NCBI GenBank assembly: GCA_963170055.1
Contig: CAUJGJ010000213.1
Coordinates: forward strand, 186,001 to 250,000
Source: Halisarca cf. caerulea
Lineage: Eukaryota; Porifera; Demospongiae; Chondrillida; Halisarcidae
Direction of reading: 5' to 3'
Length of the DNA stretch: 64,000 nucleotides
Part shown: positions 1 through 11,300 of the stretch, piece after piece
Layout: each line of letters begins with the position of its first letter
How positions within the stretch are numbered: the stretch's first letter is position 1
Notes under the pieces: generated by a model
What the model saw: only the letters and a program-made list of their open reading frames with translations
Told to the model about the DNA's origin: nothing
Databases searched by the model: none
Position numbers and translations under genes: made by a program

Positions 1-104
1 ATTCCCAGTGGACACACATGACCTTTCTGAAGTGCTGTGGGCGTATTTGTGTAGTGTTGGATATGCTGGTGCTAATACCAATATTTGGCACTAGCACCAC
101 GCAC
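1..104 (+). repeat. Reference satellite monomer (P form)
   Basis: The first unit serves as the coordinate frame. Bases 1-20 are the near-invariant segment ATTCCCAGTGG plus a CA-rich tract. Bases 21-40 are the main variable segment. The commonest (P) form reads ACCTTTCTGAAGTGCTG. Alternatives are AAGTTTCTTAACTACTG (called Y when followed by GTAAAGTT and Z when followed by GTAATGTT), AAGTTTCTTAATTACTG (N), a hybrid AAGTTTCTGAAGTGCTG (H), and K, with CTGTAAGCG after a CCGGTGG start. Bases 41-66 hold GGGCGTATTTGTGTAG then TGTTGGATATGC. Bases 67-99 form an inverted-repeat dyad, and 100-104 are CGCAC. G+C is 49 of 104 by hand count. There are two CpG sites, at 42-43 and 100-101. Confidence 0.97.
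67..99. repeat. 33-bp imperfect dyad present in every monomer
   Basis: The outer arms TGGTGCTA (67-74) and TAGCACCA (92-99) are perfect 8-bp reverse complements. Inside them CCAA (78-81) pairs with TTGG (85-88), leaving a 3-base centre TAT. The two arms are separated by three bases on each side (ATA and CAC), of which the middle T/A can also pair. The whole is symmetric about base 83. It recurs at the same phase throughout the array, with the variants described in the findings. It could form a hairpin in a transcript or a small cruciform in DNA, or be a site for a dimeric DNA-binding protein. The sequence shows the symmetry; any function is inference. Confidence 0.9.
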
Positions 105-3100
105 ATTCCCAGTGGACACACATGAAGTTTCTTAATTACTGTGGGCGTATTTGTGTAGTGTTGGATATGCTGGTGCTAATACCAATATTTGGCACTAGCA
201 CCACGCACATTCCCAGTGGACACACATGACCTTTCTGAAGTGCTGTGGGCGTATTTGTGTAGTGTTGGATATGCTGGTGCTATTACCAATATTTGGCACT
301 AGCACCACGCACATTCCCAGTGGACACACATGACCTTTCTGAAGTGCTGTGGGCGTATTTGTGTAGTGTTGGATATGCTGGTGCTAATACCAATATTTGG
401 CACTAGCACCACGCACATTCCCAGTGGACACACATGAAGTTTCTGAAGTGCTGTGGGCGTATTTGTGTAGTATTGGATATGCTGGTGCTAATACCAATAT
501 TTGGCACTAGCACCACGCACATTCCCGGTGGACACACATGAAGTTTCTTAACAACTGTAAGCGTATTTGTGTAGTGTTGGATATGCTGGTGCTAATACCA
601 ATATTTGGCACTAGCACCACGCACATTCCCAGTGGACACACATGACCTTTCTGAAGTGCTGTGGGCGTATTTGTGTAGTGTTGGATATGCTGGTGCTAAT
701 ACCAATATTTGGCACTAGTACCACGCACATTCCCAGTGGACACACATGAAGTTTCTTAACTACTGTGGGCGTATTTGTGTAAAGTTGGATATGCTGGTGC
801 TAATACCAATATTTGGCACTAGCACCACGCACATTCCCAGTGGACACACATGACCTTTCTGAAGTGCTGTGGGCGTATTTGTGTAGTGTTGGATATGCTG
901 GTGCTAATACCAATATTTGGCACTAACACCACGCACATTCCCAGTGGACACACATGAAGTTTCTTAACTACTGTGGGCGTATTTGTGTAGTGTTGGATAT
1001 ACTGGTGCTACTACCAATATTTGGCACTAGCACCACGCACATTCCCAGTGGACACACATGAAGTTTCTTAACTACTGTGGGCGTATTTGTGTAATGTTGG
1101 ATATGCTGGTGCTAATACCAATATTTGGCACTAGCACCACGCACATTCCCAGTGGACACACATGAAGTTTCTTAACTACTGTGGGCGTATTTGTGTAAAG
1201 TTGGATATGCTGGTGCTAATACCAATATTTGGCACTAGCACCACGCACATTCCCAGTGGACACACATGAAGTTTCTTAATTACTGTGGGCGTATTTGTGT
1301 AGTGTTGGATATGCTGGTGCAAATACCAATATTTGGCACTAGCACCACGCACATTCCCAGTGGACACACATGAAGTTTCTTAACTACTGTGGGCGTATTT
1401 GTGTAATGTTCGATATGCTGGTGCTAATACCAATATTTGGCACTAGCACCACGCACATTCCCAGTGGACACACATGACCTTTCTGAAGTGCTGTGGGCGT
1501 ATTTGTGTAGTGTTGGATATGCTGGTGCTAATACCAATATTTGGCACTAGCACCACGCACATTCCCAGTGGACACACATGAAGTTTCTTAACTACTGTGG
1601 GCGTATTTGTGTAAAGTTGGATATGCTGGTGCTAATACCAATATTTGGCACTAGCTCCACGCACATTCCCAGTGGACACACATGACCTTTCTGAAGTGCT
1701 GTGGGCGTATTTGTGTAGTGTTGGATATACTGGTGCTAATACCAATATTTGGCACTAGCACCACGCACATTCCCAGTGGACAAACATGAAGTTTCTTAAC
1801 TACTGTGGGCGTATTTGTGTAATGTTGGATATGCTGGTGCTAATACCAATATTTGGCACTAGCACCACGCAAATTCCCAGTGGACACACATGAAGTTTCT
1901 TAATTACTGTGGGCGTATTTGTGTAGTGTTGGATATGCTGGTGCTAATACCAATATTTGGCACTAGCACCACGCACATTCCCAGTGGACACACATGACCT
2001 TTCTGAAGTGCTGTGGGCGTATTTGTGTAGTGTTGGATATGCTGGTGCTAATACCAATATTTGGCACTAGCACCACGCACATTCCCAGTGGACACACATG
2101 ACCTTTCTGAAGTGCTGTGGGCGTATTTGTGTAGTGTTGGATATGCTGGTGCTAATACCAATATTTGGCACTAGCACCACGCACATTCCCAGTGGACACA
2201 CATGAAGTTTCTTAACTACTGTGGGCGTATTTGTGTAAAGTTGGATATGCTGGTGCTAATACCAATATTTGGCACTAGCACCACGCACATTCCCAGTGGA
2301 CACACATGACCTTTCTGAAGTGCTGTGGGCGTATTTGTGTAGTGTTGGATATACTGGTGCTAATACCAATATTTGGCACTAGCACCACGCACATTCCCAG
2401 TGGACACACATGAAGTTTCTTAACTACTGTGGGCGTATTTGTGTAATGTTGGATATGCTGGTGCTAATACCAATATTTGGCACTAGCACCACGCACATTC
2501 CCAGTGGACACACATGACCTTTCTGAAGTGCTGTGGGCGTATTTGTGTAGTGTTGGATATGCTGGTGCTAATACCAATATTTGGCACTAGCACCACGCAC
2601 ATTCCCAGTGGACACACATGAAGTTTCTTAATTACTGTGGGCGTATTTGTGTAGTGTTGGATATACTGGTGCTACTACCAATATTTGGCACTAGCACCAC
2701 GCACATTCCCGGTGGACACACATGAAGTTTCTTAACTACTGTAAGCGTATTTGTGTAGTGTTGGATATGCTGGTGCTAATACCAATATTTGGCACTAGCA
2801 CCACGCACATTCCCAGTGGACACACATGACCTTTCTGAAGTGCTGTGGGCGTATTTGTGTAGTGTTGGATATGCTGGTAATAATACCAATATTTGGCACT
2901 AGTACCACGCACATTCCCAGTGGACACACATGAAGTTTTTTAACTACTGTAGGCGTATTTGTGTAAAGTTGGATATGCTGGTGCTAATACCAATATTTGG
3001 CACTAGCACCACGCACATTTCCAGTGGACACACATGAAGTTTCTTAATTACTGTGGGCGTATTTGTGTAGTGTTGGATATGCTGGTGCTAATACCAATAT

Positions 3101-3871
3101 TTGCCACTAGCACCACGCACATTCCCAGTGGACACACATGACCTTTCTGAAGTGCTGTGGGCGTATTTGTGTAGTGTTGGATATGCTGGTGCTAATACCA
3201 ATATTTGGCACTAGCACCACGCACATTCCCAGTGGACACACATGACCTTTCTGAAGTGCTGTGGGCGTATTTGTGTAGTGTTGGATATGCTGGTGCTAAT
3301 ACCAATATTTGGCACTAACACCACGCACATTCCCAGTGGACACACATGAAGTTTCTTAACTACTGTGGGCGTATTTGTGTAAAGTTGGATATGCTGGTGC
3401 TAATACCAATATTTGGCACTAGCACCACGCACATTCCCAGTGGACACACATGACCTTTCTGAAGTGCTGTGGGCGTATTTGTGTAGTGTTGGATATATTG
3501 GTGCTAATACCAATATTTGGCACTAGCACCACGCACATTCCCAGTGGACACACATTAAGTTTCTTAACTACTGTGGGCGTATTTGTGTAATGTTGGATAT
3601 GCTGGTGCTAATACCAATATTTGGCACTAGCACCACGCACATTCCCAGTGGACACACATGACCTTTCTGAAGTGCTGTGGGCGTATTTGTGTAGTGTTGG
3701 ATATGCTGGTGCTAATACCAATATTTGGCACTAGCACCACGCACATTCCCAGTGGACACACATGACCTTTCTGAAGTGCTGTGGGCGTAATTGTGTAGTG
3801 TTGGATATGCTGGTGCTAATACCAATATTTGGCACTAGCACCACGCACATTCCCAGTGGACACACATGAAG

Positions 3872-5327
3872 TTTCTGAAGTGCTGTGGGCGTATTTGTGT
3901 AGTATTGGATATGCTGGTGCTAATACCAATATTTGGCACTAGCACCACGCACATTCTCGGTGGACACACATGAAGTTTCTTAACTACTGTAAGCGTATTT
4001 GTGTAGTGTTGGATATGCTGGTGCTAATACCAATATTTGGCACTAGCACCACGCACATTCCCAGTGGACACACATGAAGATTCTTAATTACTGTAGGCGT
4101 ATTTGTGTAGTGTTGGATATGCTGGTGCTAATACCGATATTTGGCACTAGCACCACGCACATTCCCAGTGGACACACATGACCTTTCTGAAGTGCTGTGG
4201 GCGTATTTGTGTAGTGTTGGATATGCTGGTGCTAATACCAATATTTGGCACTAGCACCACGCACATTCCCAGTGGACACACATGACCTTTCTGAAGTGCT
4301 GTGGGCGTATTTGTGTAGTGTTGGATATGCTGGTGCTAATACCAATATTTGGCACTAGCACCACGCACATTCCCAGTGGACACACATGAAGTTTCTGAAG
4401 TGCTGTGGGCGTATTTGTGTAGTATTGGATATGCTGGTGCTAATACCAATATTTGGCACTAGCACCACGCACATTTCCGGTGGACACACATGAAGTTTTT
4501 TAACTACTTTAAGCGTATTTGTGTAGTGTTGGATATGCTGGTGCTAATACCAATATTTGGCACTAGCACCATGCACATTCCCAGTGGACACACATGACCT
4601 TTCTGAAGTGCTGTGGGCGTATTTGTGTAGTATTGGATATGCTGGTGCTAATACCAATATTTGGCACTAGCACCACGCACATTCTCGGTGGACACACATG
4701 AAGTTTCTTAACTACTGTAAGCGTATTTGTGTAGTGTTGGATATGCTGGTGCTAATACCAATATTTGGCACTAGCACCACGCACATTCCCAGTGGACACA
4801 CATGAAGATTCTTAATTACTGTAGGCGTATTTGTGTAGTGTTGGATATGCTGGTGCTAATACCGATATTTGGCACTAGCACCACGCACATTCCCAGTGGA
4901 CACACATGACCTTTCTGAAGTGCTGTGGGCGTATTTGTGTAGTGTTGGATATGCTGGTGCTAATACCAATATTTGGCACTAGCACCACGCACATTCCCAG
5001 TGGACACACATGAAGTTTCTGAAGTGCTGTGGGCGTATTTGTGTAGTGTTGGATATGCTGGTGCTAATACCAATATTTGGCACTAGCACCACGCACATTC
5101 CCAGTGGACACACATGAAGTTTCTGAAGTGCTGTGGGCGTATTTGTGTAGTATTGGATATGCTGGTGCTAATACCAATATTTGGCACTAGCACCACGCAC
5201 ATTTCCGGTGGACACACATGAAGTTTTTTAACTACTTTAAGCGTATTTGTGTAGTGTTGGATATGCTGGTGCTAATACCAATATTTGGCACTAGCACCAT
5301 GCACATTCCCAGTGGACACACATGACC
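3872..5327 (+). repeat. 728-bp (7-monomer) tandem duplication in family 1
   Basis: Rare variants recur exactly 728 bases apart. CTCGGTGG lies at about 3,955 and 4,683, GAAGATTCTTAATTAC at 4,076 and 4,804, ACCGATATT at 4,133 and 4,861, and ATTTCCGGTGG at 4,473 and 5,201. The monomer starting at 4,577 is chimeric: its left side carries the P marker ACC (4,597-4,599) and its right side the GTAGTATTGG marker (A at 4,632) of the H unit at 3,849. The duplication joint therefore lies in the 32 bases 4,600-4,631. The feature ends use the left edge of that interval. One later difference separates the copies: P at 4,265 against H-like at 4,993. Confidence 0.88.
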
Positions 5328-5345
5328 TTTCTGAAGTGCTGTGGG

Positions 5346-8300
5346 CGTATTTGTGTAGTGTTGGATATGCTGGTACTAATACCAATATTTGGCACTAGTA
5401 CCACGCACATTCCCAGTGGACACACATGAAGTTTCTTAACTACTGTGGGCGTATTTGTGTAAAGTTGGATATGCTGGTGCTAATACCAATATTTGGCACT
5501 AGCACCACGCACATTCCCAGTGGACACACATGAAGTTTCTTAATTACTGTGGGCGTATTTGTGTAGTGTTGGATATGCTGGTGCTAATACCAATATTTGG
5601 CACTAGCACCACGCACATTCCCAGTGGACACACATGACCTTTCTGAAGTGCTGTGGGCGTATTTGTGTAGTGTTGGATATGCTGGTGCTAATACCAATAT
5701 TTGGCACTAGCACCACGCACATTCCCAGTGGACACACATGACCTTTCTGAAGTGCTGTGGGCGTATTTGTGTAGTGTTGGATATGCTGGTGCTAATACCA
5801 ATATTTGGCACTACCACCACGCACATTCCCAGTGGACACACATGAAGTTTCTTAACTACTGTGGGCGTATTTGTGTAAAGTTGGATATGCTGGTGCTAAT
5901 ACCAATATTTGGCACTAGCACCACGCACATTCCCAGTGGACACACATGACCTTTCTGAAGTGCTGTGGGCGTATTTGTGTAGTGTTGGATATACTGGTGC
6001 TAATACCAATATTTGGCACTAGCACCACGCACATTCCCAGTGGACACACATGAAGTTTCTTAACTACTGTGGGCGTATTTGTGTAATGTTGGATATGCTG
6101 GTGCTAATACCAATATTTGGCACTAGCACCACGCACATTCCCAGTGGACACACATGACCTTTCTGAAGTGCTGTGGGCGTATTTGTGTAGTGTTGGATAT
6201 GCTGGTGCTAATACCAATATTTGGCACTAGCACCACGCAAATTCCCGGTGGACACACATGAAGTTTCTTAATTACAGTGGGCGTATTTGTGTAGTGTTGG
6301 ATATGCTGGTGCTAATACCAATATTTGGCACTAGCACCACGCACATTCCCAGTGGACACACATGACCTTTCTGAAGTGCTGTGGGCGTATTTGTGTAGTG
6401 TTGGATATGCTGGTGCTAATACCAATATTTGGCACTAGCACCACGCACATTCCCAGTGGACACACATGACCTTTCTGAAGTGCTGTGGGCGTATTTGTGT
6501 AGTGTTGGATATGCTGGTGCTAATACCAATATTTGGCACTAACACCACGCACATTCCCAGTGGACACACATGAAGTTTCTTAACTACTGTGGGCGTATTT
6601 GTGTAAAGTTGGATATACTGGTGCTAATACCAATATTTGGCACTAGCACCACGCACATTCCCAGTGGACACACATGACCTTTCTGAAGTGCTGTGGGCGT
6701 ATTTGTGTAGTGTTGGATATACTGGTGCTAATACCAATATTTGGCACTAGCACCACGCACATTCCCAGTGGACACACATGAAGTTTCTTAACTACTTTGG
6801 GCGTATTTGTGTGATGTTGGATATGCTGGTGCTAATACCAATATTTGGCACTAGCACCACGCACATTCCCAGTGGACACACATGACCTTTCTGAAGTGCT
6901 GTGGGCGTATTTGTGTAGTGTTGGATATACTGGTGCTAATACCAATATTTGGCACTAGCACCACGCACATTCCCAGTGGACACACATGAAGTTTCTTAAC
7001 TACTGTGGGCGTATTTGTGTAATGTTGGATATGCTGGTGCTAATACCAATATTTGGCACTAGCACCACGCACATTCCCAGTGGACACACATGACCTTTCT
7101 GAAGTGCTGTGGGCGTATTTGTGTAGTGTTGGATATGCTGGTGCTAATACCAATATTTGGCACTAGCACCACGCACATTCCCAGTGGACACACATGAAGT
7201 TTCTTAATTACTGTGGGCGTATTTGTGTAGTGTTGGATATACTGGTGCTAATACCAATATTTGGCACTAGCACCACGCACATTCCCAGTGGACACACATG
7301 ACCTTTCTGAAGTGCTGTGGGCGTATTTGTGTAGTGTTGGATATGCTGGTGCTAATACCAATATTTGGCACTAGCACCACGCACATTCCCAGTGGACACA
7401 CATGACCTTTCTGAAGTGCTGTGGGCGTATTTGTGTAGTGTTGGATATGCTGGTGCTAATACCAATATTTGGCACTAACACCACGCACATTCCCAGTGGA
7501 CACACATGAAGTTTCTTAACTACTGTGGGCGTATTTGTGTAAAGTTGGATATGCTGGTGCTAATACCAATACTTGGCACTAGCACCACGCACATTCCCAG
7601 TGGACACACATGACCTTTCTGAAGTGCTGTGGGCGTATTTGTGTAGTGTTGGATATACTGGTGCTAATACCAATATTTGGCACTAGCACCACGCACATTC
7701 CCAGTGGACACACATGAAGTTTCTTAACTACTGTGAGCGTATTTGTGTAATGTTGGATATGCTGGTGCTAATACCAATATTTGGCACTAGCACCACGCAC
7801 ATTCCCAGTGGACACACGTGACCTTTCTGAAGTGCTGTGGGCGTATTTGTGTAGTGTTGGATATGCTGGTGCTAATACCAATATTTGGCACTAGCACCAC
7901 GCACATTCCCAGTGGACACACATGACCTTTCTGAAGTGCTGTGGGCGTATTTGTGTAGTGTTGGATATGCTGGTGCTAATACCAATATTTGGCACTAGCA
8001 CCACGCACATTCCCAGTGGACACACATGACCTTTCTGAAGTGCTGTGGGCGTATTTGTGTAGTGTTGGATATGCTGGTGCTAATACCAATATTTGGCACT
8101 AGCACCACGCACATTCCCAGTGGACACACATGAAGTTTCTTAATTACTGTGGGCGTATTTGTGTAGTGTTGGATATACTGGTGCTAATACCAATATTTGG
8201 CACTAGCACCACGCACATTCCCAGTGGACACACATGACCTTTCTGAAGTGCTGTGGGCGTATTTGTGTAGTGTTGGATATACTGGTGCTAATACCAATAT

Positions 8301-11300
8301 TTGGCACTAGCACCACGCACATTCCCAGTGGACACACATGAAGTTTCTTAACTACTGTGGGCGTATTTGTGTAATGTTGGATATGCTGGTGCTAATACCA
8401 ATATTTGGCACTAGCACCACGCACATTCCCAGTGGACACACATGACCTTTCTGAAGTGCTGTGGGCGTATTTGTGTAGTGTTGGATATGCTGGTGCTAAT
8501 ACCAATATTTGGCACTAGCACCACGCACATTCCCAGTGGACACACATGAAGTTTCTTAATTACTGTGGGCGTATTTGTGTAAAGTTGGATATGCTGGTGC
8601 TAATACCAATACTTGGCACTAGCACCACGCACATTCCCAGTGGACACACATGACCTTTCTGAAGTGCTGTGGGCGTATTTGTGTAGTGTTGGATATACTG
8701 GTGCTAATACCAATATTTGGCACTAGCACCACGCACATTCCCAGTGGACACACATGAAGTTTCTTAACTACTGTGAGCGTATTTGTGTAATGTTGGATAT
8801 GCTGGTGCTAATACCAATATTTGGCACTAGCACCACGCACATTCCCAGTGGACACACGTGACCTTTCTGAAGTGCTGTGGGCGTATTTGTGTAGTGTTGG
8901 ATATGCTGGTGCTAATACCAATATTTGGCACTAGCACCACGCACATTCCCAGTGGACACACATGACCTTTCTGAAGTGCTGTGGGCGTATTTGTGTAGTG
9001 TTGGATATGCTGGTGCTAATACCAATATTTGGCACTAGCACCACGCACATTCCCAGTGGACACACATGAAGTTTCTTAACTACTGTGGGCGTATTTGTGT
9101 AATGTTGGATATGCTGGTGCTAATACCAATATTTGGCACTAGCACCACGCACATTCCCAGTGGACACACATGACCTTTCTGAAGTGCTGTGGGCGTATTT
9201 GTGTAGTGTTGGATATGCTGGTGCTAATACCAATATTTGGCACTAGCACCACGCAAATTCCCGGTGGACACACATGAGGTTTCTTAATTACAGTGGGCGT
9301 ATTTGTGTAGTGTTGGATATGCTGGTGCTAATACCAATATTTGGCACTAGCACCACGCACATTCCCAGTGGACACACATGACCTTTCTGAAGTGCTGTGG
9401 GCGTATTTGTGTAGTGTTGGATATGCTGGTGCTAATACCAATATTTGGCACTAGCACCACGCACATTCCCAGTGGACACACATGACCTTTCTGAAGTGCT
9501 GTGGGCGTATTTGTGTAGTGTTGGATATGCTGGTGCTAATACCAATATTTGGCACTAGCACCACGCACATTCCCAGTGGACACACATGAAGTTTCTTAAC
9601 TACTGTGGGCGTATTTGTGTAAAGTTGGATATACTGGTGCTAATACCAATATTTGGCACTAGCACCACGCACATTCCCAGTGGACACACATGACCTTTCT
9701 GAAGTGCTGTGGGCGTATTTGTGTAGTGTTGGATATACTGGTGCTAATACCAATATTTGGCACTAGCACCACGCACATTCCCAGTGGACACACATGAAGT
9801 TTCTTAACTACTTTGGGCGTATTTGTGTGATGTTGGATATGCTGGTGCTAATACCAATATTTGGCACTAGCACCACGCACATTCCCAGTGGACACACATG
9901 ACCTTTCTGAAGTGCTGTGGGCGTATTTGTGTAGTGTTGGATATACTGGTGCTAATACCAATATTTGGCACTAGCACCACGCACATTCCCAGTGGACACA
10001 CATGACCTTTCTGAAGTGCTGTGGGCGTATTTGTGTAGTGTTGGATATGCTGGTGCTAATACCAATATTTGGCACTAGCACCACGCACATTCCCAGTGGA
10101 CACACATGAAGTTTCTTAATTACTGTGGGCGTATTTGTGTAAAGTTGGATATGCTGGTGCTAATACCAATACTTGGCACTAGCACCACGCACATTCCCAG
10201 TGGACACACATGACCTTTCTGAAGTGCTGTGGGCGTATTTGTGTAGTGTTGGATATACTGGTGCTAATACCAATATTTGGCACTAGCACCACGCACATTC
10301 CCAGTGGACACACATGAAGTTTCTTAACTACTGTGAGCGTATTTGTGTAATGTTGGATATGCTGGTGCTAATACCAATATTTGGCACTAGCACCACGCAC
10401 ATTCCCAGTGGACACACGTGACCTTTCTGAAGTGCTGTGGGCGTATTTGTGTAGTGTTGGATATGCTGGTGCTAATACCAATATTTGGCACTAGCACCAC
10501 GCACATTCCCAGTGGACACACATGACCTTTCTGAAGTGCTGTGGGCGTATTTGTGTAGTGTTGGATATGCTGGTGCTAATACCAATATTTGGCACTAGCA
10601 CCACGCACATTCCCAGTGGACACACATGAAGTTTCTTAACTACTGTGGGCGTATTTGTGTAATGTTGGATATGCTGGTGCTAATACCAATATTTGGCACT
10701 AGCACCACGCACATTCCCAGTGGACACACATGACCTTTCTGAAGTGCTGTGGGCGTATTTGTGTAGTGTTGGATATGCTGGTGCTAATACCAATATTTGG
10801 CACTAGCACCACGCAAATTCCCGGTGGACACACATGAGGTTTCTTAATTACAGTGGGCGTATTTGTGTAGTGTTGGATATGCTGGTGCTAATACCAATAT
10901 TTGGCACTAGCACCACGCACATTCCCAGTGGACACACATGACCTTTCTGAAGTGCTGTGGGCGTATTTGTGTAGTGTTGGATATGCTGGTGCTAATACCA
11001 ATATTTGGCACTAGCACCACGCACATTCCCAGTGGACACACATGACCTTTCTGAAGTGCTGTGGGCGTATTTGTGTAGTGTTGGATATGCTGGTGCTAAT
11101 ACCAATATTTGGCACTAGCACCACGCACATTCCCAGTGGACACACATGAAGTTTCTTAACTACTGTGGGCGTATTTGTGTAAAGTTGGATATACTGGTGC
11201 TAATACCAATATTTGGCACTAGCACCACGCACATTCCCAGTGGACACACATGACCTTTCTGAAGTGCTGTGGGCGTATTTGTGTAGTGTTGGATATACTG

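Larger units (their letters stand above)
1..5345 (+). repeat. Family 1 satellite, long-cycle form (first block)
   Basis: About 51 monomers of family 1. The common order, read across several blocks, is N, P, P (with CTAACACC), Y, P (with GGATATACTGG), Z, P, P, H, K, P (with CTAGTACC), Y, then back to N. That gives an 11-12-monomer cycle from which individual blocks have lost or gained members. Markers here include CTGTAAGCG units at about 550, 2,745, 3,980 and 4,710, and GGTAATAAT at 2,876. Unique variants include GCTACTACC near 1,009 and 2,669. No non-repeat sequence is present. Confidence 0.8.

Noticed and set aside
78..88. CArG box (serum response factor / MADS site)
   Set aside because: The inner dyad has CC and GG separated by seven A/T bases, whereas the consensus has six, so it does not fit.
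1..104. CENP-B box
   Set aside because: I looked on both strands for the core TTCG-A-CGGG pattern. The monomer has no TTCG and no CGGG in the right spacing, so the motif is not supported.
5701..5949. Open frames of about 63-85 codons on both strands, many near identical (for example 19,169-19,360, 20,105-20,296 and 58,522-58,779)
   Set aside because: They are translations of two to three satellite units. A unit of 104 bases shifts frame in each copy, stops recur, and frames appear only where particular monomer variants adjoin. Their similarity reflects the DNA repeat, and there is no initiation context, codon bias or recognisable domain.
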